From Colletes latitarsis (taxonomy: Eukaryota; Arthropoda; Insecta; Hymenoptera; Colletidae), in assembly GCF_051014445.1 (NCBI RefSeq), contig NW_027488365.1:42790001-42854000 (forward strand): 64,000 bases of DNA, given 5' to 3'. A program made the translations under genes and the position numbers. Shown here piece after piece: positions 37,401 through 51,260 of the stretch. Position 1 is the stretch's first letter. Each line of letters begins with the position of its first letter. A model generated the notes under the pieces. The model saw only the letters and a program-made list of their open reading frames with translations. It searched no databases and was not told the origin of the DNA.

Positions 37401-40400
37401 AATGTGGTAACACACTGAAGCAGTCAATTAAACCTGGTTTCGATCAATATTTTAGAGGATAACACAGGTTAGGTCTGGGTTAGGTCTGGTATATGCGCGC
37501 ATCTGGCTTATACTTTCGCCTTTTTCGCAAACTTGTTGGCCAGATGATGGGTTTTTTCCGTGTTTGAATCACGTAGTAATGATGTACCACACTGAGGCAG
37601 ACAATTAAACCTGGTTTCGATCAATATTTTACAGGATAACACCGGTTAGGACTGGGTTAGGTCTGGGTTATGCCCGCATCTGGCTCATGATTTTGCCTTC
37701 TTCGCATACTTGTTGGCCAGATCCTGGGTTTTTTTCGTGTTTGAATCACGTAGTAATGTGGTAACACACTTAAGCAGTCAATTAAACCTGGTTTCGATCA
37801 ATATTTTAGAGGATAACACCGGTTAGGTCTGGGTTAGGTCTGGGATATGCCCGCATCTGGCTCATGATTTTGCCTTCTTCGCATACTAGTTGGCCAGATC
37901 CAGGGTTTCTTTCGTGTTTGAATCACGTAGTAATGTGGTAACACACTGAAGCAGTCAATTAAACCTGGTTTCGATCAATATTTTAGAGGATAACACCGGT
38001 TAGGTCTGGGTTAGGTCTGGGTTATGCCCGCATCTGGCTTATACTTTCGCCTTTTTTGCAAACTTGTTGGCTAGATCCTGGGTTTTTTTCGGGTTTGAAT
38101 CACGTGGTAATGTGGTACGACACAGAAACAAGCCATTAAACCTGGATTCGGACAGTATTTTAGATAACACCGGTTAGGTCTGGGTTATGTCTAGGATATG
38201 CGCGCATCTGTCTTATACTTTCTCCTTTTTCGTTAACTTGTTGGCTAGATCCTGGGATTTGTCGGGTTTCGAATCACGTAGTAATGTGGTAACACACTGA
38301 AGCAGTCAATTAAACCTGGTTTCGATCTATATTTGAGAGGATAACACCGGTTAGGTCTGGGTTAGGTCTGGGATATGCGCGCATCTGGCATATACTTTCG
38401 CCTTTTTCGCAAACTTGTTGGCCAGATCCTGGGTTTTTTCCGTGTTTGAATCACGTAGTAATGTGGTAATACACTGAAGCAGTCAATTAAACCTCGTTTC
38501 GATCAATATTTTAGAGGATAACGCCGGTTAGGTCTGGGTTAGGTCTGGGTTATGCCCGCATCTGGCTCATGATTTTGCCTTCTTCACATACTTGTTGGCC
38601 AGATCCTGGGTTTTTTTCGTGTTTGAATCACGTAGTAATGTGGTAACACAATGAAGCAGTCAATTAACCCTGGTTTCGATCCATATTTTGGTGGATAACA
38701 CCGGTTAGGTCTGGGTTTGGTCTGGGTTATGCCCGCATCTGGCTCATGATTTTGCCCTTTTCGCATACTTGTTGGCCAGATCCTGGGTTTTTTTCGTGTT
38801 TGAATCACGTAGTAATGTGGTAACACACTGAAGCAGTCATTTAAACCAGGTTTCGATGAATATTTTAGAGGATAACACCGGTTAGGACTGGGTTAGGTCT
38901 GGGATATGCGCGCATCTGGCTTATACTTTCGCCTTTTCCGCAAACTTGTTGGCCATATCCTGGGTTTTTCCGTGTTTGAATCACGTAGTAATGTGGTACC
39001 ACACTGAGGCAGTCAATTAAACCTGGTTTCGATCAATATTTCACAGGATAACACCGGTTAGGTCTGGGTTAGGTCTGGGTTATGCCCGCATCAGGCTCAT
39101 GATTTTGCCTTCTTCGCATACTTGTTGACCAGATCCTGGGTTTTTTTCGTGTTTGAATCACGTAGTAATGTGGTAACACATTGAAGCAGTCATTTAAACC
39201 AGGTTTCGATGAATATTTTAGAGGATAACACCGGTTAGGTCTGGGTTAGGTCTGGTATATGCGCGCATCTGGCTTATACTTTCGCTTTTTTCGCAAACTT
39301 GTTGGCCAGATCATGGGATTTTTCCGTGTTTGAATCACGTAGTAATGTTGTACCACACTGAGGCAGTCAATTAAACCTGGATTCGGACAGTATTTTAGAG
39401 GATAACACCGGTTAGGTCTGGGTTTGGTCTGGGTTATGCCCGCATCTGGCTCATGATTTTGCCTTCTTCGCATACTTGTTGGCCAGATCCTGGGTTTTTT
39501 TCGTGTTTGAATCACGTAGTAATGTGATAACACACTGAAGCAGTCAATTAAACCTGGTTTCGATCAATATTTTAGAGGATAACACCGGTTAGGTCAGGGT
39601 TAGGTCTGGGTTATGCCCGCATCTGGCTTATACATTCGCCTTTTTCGCAAACTTGTTGGCTAGATCCTGGGTTTTTTTCGGGTTTGAATCACGTGGTAAT
39701 GTGGTACGACAAAGAAACAAGCCATTAAACCTGGATTCGGACAGTATTTTAGAGGATAACACCGGTTAGGTATGGGTTAGGTCTGGGATATGCGCGAATC
39801 TGGCTTATACTTTCGCCTTTTTCGCAAACTTGTTGGCCAGATCGTGGGTTTTTTTCGTGTTTGACTCACGTAGTAATGTGGTAACACAATGAAGCAGTCA
39901 ATTAACCCTGGTTTCGATCCATATTTTAGAGGATAACACCGGTTAGGTCTGGGTTAGGTCCGGGATATGCCCGCATCTGGCTCATGATTTTGCCTTCTTC
40001 GCATACTTGTTGGCCAGATCCTGGGTTTTTTTCGTGTTTGAATCACGTAGTAATGTGGTAATACACTGGAGCAGTCAATTAAACCTGGTTTCGATCAATA
40101 TTTTAGAGGATAACACCGGTTAGGTCTGGGTTAGGTCTGGGTTATGCCCGCATCTGGCTCATGATTTTGCCTTCTTCGCATACTTGTTGACCAGATCCTG
40201 GGTTTTTTTCGTGTTTGAATCACGTAGTAATGTGGTAACACACTGAAGCAGTCATTTAAACCAGGTTTCGATGAATATTTTAGAGGATAACACCGATTAG
40301 GACTGGGTTAGGTCTGGGATATGCGCGCATCTGGCTTATACTTTCGCCTTTTTCGCAAACTTGTTGGCCAGATCCTGGGTTTTTCCGTGTTTGAATCACG

Positions 40401-40525
40401 TAGTAATGTGGTACCACACTGAGGCAGTCAATTAAACCTGGTTTCGATCAATATTTCACAGGATAACACCGGTTAGGTCTGGGTTAGGTCTGGGTTATGC
40501 CCGCATCAGGCTCATGATTTTGCCT
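34491..40525 (+). repeat. Higher-order repeat, copy 4 (truncated)
   Basis: Follows copy 3 at an offset of 10,260 until about 40,525. There the expected monomer (CCTTCGTCGC, TTGGCC, GTGTTAG) is replaced by one with CCTTCTTCGC, TTGACC and GTGTTTG, and the order is lost. About 6.0 kb of the 10.26-kb unit is present. Private changes include GACAAAGAAAC near 39,710 and ATCGTGGG near 39,841. Confidence 0.8.
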
Positions 40526-42049
40526 TCTTCGCATACTTGTTGACCAGATCCTGGGTTTTTTTCGTGTTTGAATCACGTAGTAATGTGGTAACACACTGAA
40601 GCAGTCAATTAAACCTGGTTTCGATCAATATTTCAGAGGATAACACCCGTTAGGTCTGGGTTAGGTCCGGGACATGCCCGCATCTGGCTCATGATTTTGC
40701 CTTCTTCGCATACTTGTTGACCAGATCCTGGGTTTTTTTCGTGTTTGAATCACGTAGTAATGTGGTAACACACTGGAGCAGTCATTTAAACCAGGTTTCG
40801 ATGAATATTTTAGAGGATAACACCGGTTAGGTCTGGGTTAGGTCTGGTATATGCGCGCATCTGGCTTATACTTTCGCTTTTTTCGCAAACTTGTTGGCCA
40901 GATCATGGGATTTTTCCGTGTTTGAATCACGTAGTAATGTTGTAGCACACTGAGACAGTCAATTAAACCTGGATTCGGACAGTATTTTAGAGGATAACAC
41001 CGGTTAGGTCTGGGTTTGGTCTGGGTTATGCCCGCATCTGGCTCATGATTTTGCCTTCTTCGCATACTTGTTGGCCAGATCCTGGGTTTTTTTCGTGTTT
41101 GAATCACGTAGTAATGTGGTAACACACTGAAGCAGCCAATTAAACCTGGTTTCGATCAATATTTTAGAGGATAACACCGGTTAGGTCAGGGTTAGGTCTG
41201 GGTTATGCCCGCATCTGGCTTATACATTCGCCTTTTTCGCAAACTTGTTGGCTAGAACCTGGGTTTTTTTCGGGTTTGAATCACGTGGTAATGTGGTACG
41301 ACACAGAAACAAGCCATTAAACCTGGATTCGGACAGTATTTTAGAGGATAACACCGGTTAGGTCTGGGTTAGGTCTAGAATATGCGCGCATCTGGCTTAC
41401 ACTTTCTCCTTTTTCGCAAACTTGTTGGCTAGATCCTGGATTTTTTTCGTGATTGAATCACGTAGTAATGTGGTAACACACTGAAGCAGTCAATCAAACT
41501 TGGTTTCGATCAATATTTTAGAGGATAACACCGGTTAGGTATGGGTTAGGTCTGGGATATGCGCGAATCTGGCTTATACTTTCGCCTTTTTCGCAAACTT
41601 GTTGGCCAGATCCTGGGTTTTTTCTGTGTTTTAATCATGTAGTAATGTGGTAATACACTGAAGCAGTCAATTAAACCTCGTTTCGATCAATATTTTAGAG
41701 GATAACGCCGGTTAGGTCTGGGTTAGGTCTGGGTTATGCCCGCATCTGGCTCATGATTTTGCCTTCTTCGCATACTTGTTGGCCAGATCCTGGGTTTTTT
41801 TCGTGTTTGAATCACGTAGTAATGTGGTAACACAATGAAGCAGTCAATTAACCCTGGTTTCGATCCATATTTTAGAGGATAACACCGGTTAGGTCTGGGT
41901 TAGGTCCGGGATATGCCCGCATCTGGCTCATGATTTTGCCTTCTTCGCATACTTGTTGGCCAGATCCTGGGTTTTTTTCGTGTTTGAATCACGTAGTAAT
42001 GTGGTAACACACTGAAGCAGTCAAGCAAACCTGGTTTCGATCAATATTT
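39750..42049 (+). repeat. 2,300-bp tandem duplication, unit 1
   Basis: Thirteen monomers that recur at +2,300 bp. The left limit is near 39,750: upstream is a family C tail (ATTCGGACAG), while the same place in unit 2 has a different tail. Its left part is the end of HOR copy 4. Confidence 0.8.
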
Positions 42050-44349
42050 TAGAGGATAACACCGGTTAGGTATGGGTTAGGTCTGGGATATGCGCGAATC
42101 TGGCTTATACTTTCGCCTTTTTCGCAAACTTGTTGGCCAGATCCTGGGTTTTTTTCGTGTTTGACTCACGTAGTAATGTGGTAACACAATGAAGCAGTCA
42201 ATTAACCCTGGTTTCGATCCATATTTTAGAGGATAACACCGGTTAGGTCTGGGTTAGGTCCGGGATATGCCCGCATCTGGCTCATGATTTTGCCTTCTTC
42301 GCATACTTGTTGGCCAGATCCTGGGTTTTTTTCGTGTTTGAATCACGTAGTAATGTGGTAATACACTGGAGCAGTCAATTAAACCTGGTTTCGATCAATA
42401 TTTTAGAGGATAACACCGGTTAGGTCTGGGTTAGGTCTGGGTTATGCCCGCATCTGGCTCATGATTTTGCCTTCTTCGCATACTTGTTGACCAGATCCTG
42501 GGTTTTTTTCGTGTTTGAATCACGTAGTAATGTGGTAACACACTGAAGCAGTCATTTAAACCAGGTTTCGATGAATATTTTAGAGGATAACACCGATTAG
42601 GACTGGGTTAGGTCTGGGATATGCGCGCATCTGGCTTATACTTTCGCCTTTTTCGCAAACTTGTTGGCCAGATCCTGGGTTTTTCCGTGTTTGAATCACG
42701 TAGTAATGTGGTACCACACTGAGGCAGTCAATTAAACCTGGTTTCGATCAATATTTCACAGGATAACACCGGTTAGGTCTGGGTTAGGTCTGGGTTATGC
42801 CCGCATCAGGCTCATGATTTTGCCTTCTTCGCATACTTGTTGACCAGATCCTGGGTTTTTTTCGTGTTTGAATCACGTAGTAATGTGGTAACACACTGAA
42901 GCAGTCAATTAAACCTGGTTTCGATCAATATTTCAGAGGATAACACCCGTTAGGTCTGGGTTAGGTCCGGGATATGCCCGCATCTGGCTCATGATTTTGC
43001 CTTCTTCGCATACTTGTTGACCAGATCCTGGGTTTTTTTCGTGTTTGAATCACGTAGTAATGTGGTAACACACTGGAGCAGTCATTTAAACCAGGTTTCG
43101 ATGAATATTTTAGAGGATAACACCGGTTAGGTCTGGGTTAGGTCTGGTATATGCGCGCATCTGGCTTATACTTTCGCTTTTTTCGCAAACTTGTTGGCCA
43201 GATCATGGGATTTTTCCGTGTTTGAATCACGTAGTAATGTTGTAGCACACTGAGACAGTCAATTAAACCTGGATTCGGACAGTATTTTAGAGGATAACAC
43301 CGGTTAGGTCTGGGTTTGGTCTGGGTTATGCCCGCATCTGGCTCATGATTTTGCCTTCTTCGCATACTTGTTGGCCAGATCCTGGGTTTTTTTCGTGTTT
43401 GAATCACGTAGTAATGTGGTAACACACTGAAGCAGTCAATTAAACCTGGTTTCGATCAATATTTTAGAGGATAACACCGGTTAGGTCAGGGTTAGGTCTG
43501 GGTTATGCCCGCATCTGGCTTATACATTCGCCTTTTTCGCAAACTTGTTGGCTAGAACCTGGGTTTTTTTCGGGTTTGAATCACGTGGTAATGTGGTACG
43601 ACACAGAAACAAGCCATTAAACCTGGATTCGGACAGTATTTTAGAGGATAACACCGGTTAGGTCTGGGTTAGGTCTAGAATATGCGCGCATCTGGCTTAC
43701 ACTTTCTCCTTTTTCGCAAACTTGTTGGCTAGATCCTGGATTTTTTTCGTGATTGAATCACGTAGTAATGTGGTAACACACTGAAGCAGTCAATCAAACT
43801 TGGTTTCGATCAATATTTTAGAGGATAACACCGGTTAGGTATGGGTTAGGTCTGGGATATGCGCGAATCTGGCTTATACTTTCGCCTTTTTCGCAAACTT
43901 GTTGGCCAGATCCTGGGTTTTTTCTGTGTTTTAATCATGTAGTAATGTGGTAATACACTGAAGCAGTCAATTAAACCTCGTTTCGATCAATATTTTAGAG
44001 GATAACGCCGGTTAGGTCTGGGTTAGGTCTGGGTTATGCCCGCATCTGGCTCATGATTTTGCCTTCTTCGCATACTTGTTGGCCAGATCCTGGGTTTTTT
44101 TCGTGTTTGAATCACGTAGTAATGTGGTAACACAATGAAGCAGTCAATTAACCCTGGTTTCGATCCATATTTTAGAGGATAACACCGGTTAGGTCTGGGT
44201 TAGGTCCGGGATATGCCCGCATCTGGCTCATGATTTTGCCTTCTTCGCATACTTGTTGGCCAGATCCTGGGTTTTTTTCGTGTTTGAATCACGTAGTAAT
44301 GTGGTAATACACTGAAGCAGTCAATTAAACCTGGTTTCGATCAATATTT
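42050..44349 (+). repeat. 2,300-bp tandem duplication, unit 2
   Basis: Immediately follows unit 1 and repeats its rare markers: TGGATTTTTTTCGTGATTG, GTGTTTTAATCATG, GGCTAGAACCTGGG and TGTAGCACACTGAGACAG. Matching stops near 44,307. A partial third copy at offset 1,946 follows. Confidence 0.8.
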
Positions 44350-47300
44350 TAGAGGATAACACCGGTTAGGTCTGGGTTAGGTCTGGGTTATGCCCGCATC
44401 TGGCTCATGATTTTGCCTTCTTCGCATACTTGTTGACCAGATCCTGGGTTTTTTTCGTGTTTGAATCACGTAGTAATGTGGTAACACACTGAAGCAGTCA
44501 TTTAAACCAGGTTTCGATGAATATTTTAGAGGATAACACCGGTTAGGACTGGGTTAGGTCTGGGATATGCTCGCATCTGGCTTATACTTTCGCCTTTTTC
44601 GCAAACTTGTTGGCCAGATCCTGGGTTTTTCCGTGTTTGAATCACGTAGTAATGTGGTACCACACTGAGGCAGTCAATTAAACCTGGTTTCGATCAATAT
44701 TTCACAGGATAACACCGGTTAGGTCTGGGTTAGGTCTGGGTTATGCCCGCATCAGGCTCATGATTTTGCCTTCTTCGCATACTTGTTGACCAGATCCTGG
44801 GTTTTTTTCGTGTTTGAATCACGTAGTAATGTGGTAACACACTGAAGCAGTCATTTAAGCCAGGTTTCGATGAATATTTTAGAGGATAACACCGGTTAGG
44901 TCTGGGTTAGGTCTGGTATATGCGCGCATCTGGCTTATACTTTCGCTTTTTTCGCAAACTTGTTGGCCAGATCATGGGATTTTTCCGTGTTTGAATCACG
45001 TAGTAATGTTGTACCACACTGAGGCAGTCAATTAAACCTGGATTCGGACAGTATTTTAGAGGATAACACCGGTTAGGTCTGGGTTTGGTCTGGGTTATGC
45101 CCGCATCTGGCTCATGATTTTGCCTTCTTCGCATACTTGTTGGCCAGATCCTGGGTTTTTTTCGTGTTTGAATCACGTAGTAATGTGGTAACACACTGAA
45201 GCAGTCAATTAAACCTGGTTTCGATCAATATTTTAGAGGATAACACCGGTTAGGTCAGGGTTAGGTCTGGGTTATGCCCGCATCTGGCTTATACATTCGC
45301 CTTTTTCGCAAACTTGTTGGCTAGATCCTGGGTTTTTTTCGGGTTTGAATCACGTGGTAATGTGGTACGACACAGAAACAAGCCATTAAACCTGGATTCG
45401 GACAGTATTTTAGAGGATAACACCGGTTATGTCTGGGTTAGGTCTGGTATATGCGCGCATCTGGCTCATGATTTTGCCCTCTTCGCATACTTGTTGACCA
45501 GATCCTGGTTTTTTTTCGTGTTTGATTCACGTAGTAATGTTGTACCACACTGAGGCAGTCAATTAAACCTGGATTCGGACAGTATTTTAGAGGATAACAC
45601 CGGTTAGGTCTGGGATAGGTCTGGGTTATGCCCGCATCTGGCTCATGATTTTGCCTTCTTCGCATACTTGTTGGCCAGATCCTCGGTTTTTTTCGTGTTT
45701 GAATCACGCAGTAATGTGGTAACACACTGAAGCAGTCAATTAAACCTGGTTTCGATCAATATTTTAGAGGATAACACCGGTTAGGTCTGGGTTAGGTCTG
45801 GTATAGGCGCGCATCTGGCTTATACTTTCGCCTTTTTCGCAAACTTGTTGGCCAGATCATGGGTTTTTTCCGTGTTTGAATCACGTAGTAATGTTGTACC
45901 ACACTGAGGCAGTCAATTAAACCTGGTTTCGATCAATATTTTACAGGATAACACCGGTTAGGACTGGGTTAGGTCTGGGTTATGCCCGCATCTGGCTCAT
46001 GATTTTGCCTTCTTCGCATACTTGTTTGCCAGATCCTGGGTTTTTTTCGTGTTTGAATCACGTAGTAATGTGCTAACACACTGAAGCAGTCAATTAAACC
46101 TGGTTTCGATCAATATTTTAGAGGATAACACCGGTTAGGTCTGGGTTAGGTCTGGGTTATGCCCGCATCTGGCTCATGATTTTGCCCTCTTCGCAAACTT
46201 GTTGGCCAGATCCTGGGTTTTTCCGTGTTTGAATCACGTAGTAATGTGGTACCACACTGAGGCAGTCAATTAAACCTGGTTTCGATCAATATTTCACAGG
46301 ATAACACCGGTTAGGTCTGGGTTAGGTCTGGGTTATGCCCGCATCAGGCTCATGATTTTGCCTTCTTCGCATACTTGTTGACCAGATCCTGGGTTTTTTT
46401 CGTGTTTGAATCACGTAGTAATGTGGTAACACACTGAAGCAGTCATTTAAGCCAGGTTTCGATGAATATTTTAGAGGATAACACCGGTTAGGTCTGGGTT
46501 AGGTCTGGTATATGCGCGCATCTGGCTTATACTTTCGCTTTTTTCGCAAACTTGTTGGCCAGATGATGGGATTTTTCCGTGTTTGAATCACGTAGTAATG
46601 TTGTACCACACTGAGGCAGTCAATTAAACCTGGATTCGGACAGTATTTTAGAGGATAACACCGGTTAGGTCTGGGTTTGGTCTGGGTTATGCCCGCATCT
46701 GGCTCATGATTTTGCCTTCTTCGCATACTTGTTGGCCAGATCCTGGGTTTTTTTCGTGTTTGAATCACGTAGTAATGTGGTAACACACTGAAGCAGTCAA
46801 TTAAACCTGGTTTCGATCAATATTTTAGAGGATAACACCGGTTAGGTCTGGGTTAGGTCTGGTATACGCGCATCTGGCTTATACTTTCGCCTTCTTCGCA
46901 TACTTGTTGGCCAGATCCTGGGTTTTTTTCGTGTTTGAATCACGTAGTAATGTGGTAACACACTTAAGCAGTCAATTAAACGTGGTTTCGATCAATATTT
47001 TAGAGGATAACACCGGTTAGGTCTGGGTTAGGTCTGGGTTATGCCCGCATCTGGCTTATACTTTCGCCTTTTTTGCAAACTTGTTGGCTAGATCCTGGGT
47101 TTTTTTCGGGTTTGAATCGCGTGGTGATGTGGTACGACACAGAAACAAGCCATTAAACCTGGATTCGGACAGTATTTTAGAGGATAACACCGGTTAGGTC
47201 TGGGTTATGTCTAGGATATGCGCGCATCTGGCTTATACTTTCTCCTTTTTCGTTAACTTGTTGGCTAGATCCTGGGATTTGTCGGGTTTCGAATCACGTA

Positions 47301-48610
47301 GTAATGTGGTAACACACTGAAGCAGTCAATTAAACCTGGCTTCGATCTATATTTTAGAGGATAACACCGGTTAGGTCTGGGTTAGGTCTGGGGTATGCGC
47401 GCATCTGGCATATACTTTCGCCTTTTTCGCAAATTTGTTGGCCAGATCCTGGGTTTTTTCCGTGTTTGAATCACGTAGTAATGTGGTAATACACTGAAGC
47501 AGTCAATTAAACCTCTTTTCGATCAATATTATAGAGGATAACGCCGGTTAGGTCTGGGTTAGGTCTGGGTTATGCCCGCATCTGGCTCATGATTTTGCCT
47601 TCTTCGCATACTTGTTGGCCAGATCCTGGGTTTTTTTCGTGTTTGAATCACGTAGTAATGTGGTAACACAATGAAGCAGTCAATTAACCCGGGTTTCGAT
47701 CCATATTTTGGTGGATAACACCGGTTAGGTCTGGGTTTGGTCTGGGTTATGCCCGCATCTGGCTCATGATTTTGCCCTCTTCGCATACTTGTTGGCCAGA
47801 TCCTGGGTTTTTTTCGTGTTTGAATCACGTAGTAGTGTGGTAACACACTGAAGCAGTCATTTAAACCAGGTTTCGATGAATATTTTAGAGGATAACACCG
47901 GTTAGGACTGGGTTAGGTCTGGGATATGCGCGCATCTGGCTTATACTTTCGCCTTTTCCGCAAACTTGTTGGCCAGATCCTGGGTTTTCCCGTGTTTGAA
48001 TCACGTAGTAATGTGGTACCACACTGAGGCAGTCAATTAAACCTGGTTTCGATCAATATTTCACAGGATAACACCGGTTAGGTCTGGGTTAGGTCTGGGT
48101 TATGCCCGCATCAGGCTCATGATTTTGCCTTCTTCGCATACTTGTTGACCAGATCCTGGGTTTTTTTCGTGTTTGAATCACGTAGTAATGTGGTAACACA
48201 TTGAAGCACTCATTTAAACCAGGTTTCGATGAATATTTTAGAGGATAACACCGGTTAGGTCTGGGTTAGGTCTGGTATATGCGCGCATCTGGCTTATACT
48301 TTCGCTTTTTTCGCAAACTTGTTGGCCAGATCATGGGATTTTTCCGTGTTTGAATCACGTAGTAATGTTGTACCACACTGAGGCAGTCAATTAAACCTGG
48401 ATTCGGACAGTATTTTAGAGGATAACACCGGTTAGGTCTGGGTTTGGTCTGGGTTATGCCCGCATCTGGCTCATGATTTTGCCTTCTTCGCATACTTGTT
48501 GGCCAGATCCTGGGTTTTTTTCGTGTTTGAATCACGTAGTAATGTGCTAACACACTGAAGCAGTCAATTAAACCTGGTTTCGATCAATATTTTAGAGGAT
48601 AACACCGGTT
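44350..48610 (+). repeat. Rearranged partial HOR copy
   Basis: Monomers return to HOR order in blocks. About 45,190-46,180 corresponds to about 5,220-6,210 of copy 1, and about 46,900-48,600 to about 6,230-7,920. A short interposed block lies between, near 46,190-46,900. The copy is more divergent from copies 1-4 than they are from each other (for example GTGGTGATGTGG near 47,123 and an 11-12 bp loss giving GGTATACGCGC near 46,861). Confidence 0.65.
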
Positions 48611-49474
48611 AGGTCTGGGTTAGGTCTGGGATATGCGCGCATCTGGCTTATACTATCGCCTTTTTCGCAAACTTGTTGGCAGATCCTGGTTTTTTTCCGT
48701 GTTTGAATCACGTAGTAATGTGGTACCACACTGATGCAGTCAATTAAACCTGGTTTCGATCAATATTTCAGAGGATAACACCGGTTAGGTCTGGGTTAGG
48801 TCTGGGTTATGCCCGCATCTGGCTCATGATTTTGCCCTCTTCGCATACTTGTTGACCAGATCCTGGGTTTTTTTCGTGTTTGATTCACGTAGTAATGTTG
48901 TACCACACTGAGGCAGTCAATTAAACCTGGATTCGGACAGTATTTTAGAGGATAACACCGGTTAGGTCTGGGTTAGGTCTGGATTATGCCCGCATCTGGC
49001 TCATGATTTTGCCTTCTTCGCATACTTGTTGGCCAGATCCTGGGTTTTTTTCGTGTTTGAATCACGTAGTAATGTGGTAACACTCTGAAGCAGTCAATTA
49101 AACCAGGTTTCGATGAATATTTTAGAGGATAACACCGGTTAGGTCTGGGTTAGGTCTGGGATATGCGCGCATCTGGCTTATACTTTCGCCTTTTTCGCAA
49201 ACTTGTTGGCCAGATCCTGGGTTTTTTCCGTGTTTGAATCACGTAGTAATGTGGTACCACACTGAGGCAGTCAATTAAACCTGGTTTCGATCAATATTTT
49301 AGAGGATAACACCGGTTAGGTCTGGGTTAGGTCTGGGATATGCGCGCATCTGGCTTATACTTTCGCCTTTTTCGCAAACTTGTTGGCCAGATCCTGGGTT
49401 TTTTCCGCGTTTGAATCACATAGTAATGTGGTACCACACTGAGGCAGTCAATTAAACCTGGTTTCGATCAATAT

Positions 49475-51260
49475 TTCACAGGATAACACCGGTTAAGTCT
49501 GGGTTAGGTCTGGGTTATGCCCGCATCAGGCTCATGATTTTGCCCACTTCGCATACTTGTTGACCAGATCCTGGGTTTTTTCCGTGTTTGATTCACGTAC
49601 TAATGTTGTACCACACTGAGGCAGTCAATTAAACCTGGATTCGGACAGTATTTTAGAGGATAACACCGGTTAGGTCTGGGTTAGGTCTGGATTATGCGCG
49701 CATCTGGCTTATACTTTCTCCTTTTTCGCTAACTTGTTGGCTAGATCCTGGGTTTTTTCGGGTTCGGATCACGTAGTAATGTGGTAACACACTGAAGCAG
49801 TCAATTAAACCTGGTTTCGATCTATATTTTAGAGGATAACACCGGTTAGGTATGGGTTAGGTCTGGTATATGCGCGCATCTGGCTCATACTTTCGCCTTT
49901 TTCGCAAACTTGTTGGCCAGATCCTGGGTTTTTTCCGTGTTTGAATCACGTAGTAATGTGGTAACACACTGAAGCAGTCAATTAAACCTGGTTTCGATCA
50001 ATATTTTAGAGGATAACACCGGTTAGGTCTGGGTTAGGTCTGGTATATGCGCGCATCTGGCTTATACTTTCGCCTTTTTCGCAAACTTGTTGGCCAGATC
50101 ATGGGTTTTTTCCGTGTTTGAATAACGTAGTAATGTTGTACCACACTGAGGCAGTCAATTAAACCTGGATTCGGACAGTATTTTAGAGGATAACACCGGT
50201 TAGGTCTGGGTTAGGTCTGGGTTATGCCCGCATCTGGCTCATGATTTTGCCTTCTTCGCATACTTGTTGGCCAGATCCTGGGTTTTTTTCGTGTTTGAGT
50301 CACGTAGTAATGTGGTAACACACTGAAGCAGTCAATTAAACCTGGTTTCGATCAATATTTCAGAGGATAACACCGGTTAGGTCTGGGTTAGGTCTGGGTT
50401 ATGCCCGGATCTGGCTCATGATTTTGCCTTCTTCGCATACTTGTTGGCCAGATCCTGGGGTTTTTTCGTGCTTGAATCTCGTACTAATGTTGTACCACAC
50501 TGAGGCAGTCAATTAAACCTGGATTCGGACAGTATTTTAGAGGATAACACCGGTTAGGTCTGGGTTAGGTCTGGGATATGCGCGCATCTGGCTTATACTT
50601 TCGCCTTTTTCGCAAACTTGTTGGCCAGATCATGGGTTTTTTCCGTGTTCGATTCACGTACTAATGTTGTACCACACTGATGCAGTCAATTAAACCTGGA
50701 TTCGGACAGTATTTTAGAGGATAACACCGGTTAGGTCTGGGTTAGGTCTGGATTATGCGCGCATCTGGCTTATACTTTCTCCTTTTTCGCTAACTTGTTG
50801 GCTAGATCCTGGGTTTTTTCGGGTTCGGATCACGTAGTAATGTGGTAACACACTGAAGCAGTCAATAAAACCTGGTTTCGATCAATATTTTAGAGGATAA
50901 CACCGGTTAGGACTGGGTTAGGTCTGGGTTATGCCCGCATCTGGCTCATGATTTTGCCTTCTTCGCATACTTGTTGGCCAGATCCTGGGTTTTTTTCGTA
51001 TATGAATCACGTAGTAATGTGGTAACACACTGAAGCAGTCAATTAAACCTGGTTTCATCAATATTTTAGAGGATAACACCGGTTAGGTCAGGGTTAGGTC
51101 TGGGTTATGCCCGCATCTGGCTTATACATTCGCCTTTTTCGCAAACTTGTTGGCTAGATCCTGGGTTTTTTTCGTGTTTGAATCGCGTAGTAATGTGGTA
51201 ACACAATGAAGAAGTCAATTAACCCTGGTTTCGATCCATATTTTGGCGGATAACACCGGT
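49475..51260 (+). repeat. Segmental duplication (offset 2,298 bp), unit 1
   Basis: Marked by TTGCCCACTTCGCATAC near 49,540, GCCCGGATCTGG near 50,403, CGTATATGAATC near 50,997 and GGTTTCATCAAT (2-bp deletion) near 51,051. The same markers recur in the later unit. Confidence 0.7.

Noticed and set aside
2842..40525. HOR copies as pure assembly duplication
   Set aside because: Each copy has private substitutions, indels and, in copy 2, an 880-bp net rearrangement, so they are not one sequence pasted repeatedly. Assembly error at some junctions still cannot be excluded from sequence alone.
4403..48553. Dozens of 63-107-codon open frames across the satellite
   Set aside because: All are the same translated satellite repeat. 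Frame survives only because the monomer is 177 bp; lengths vary with random stops and no start context or domain is seen.
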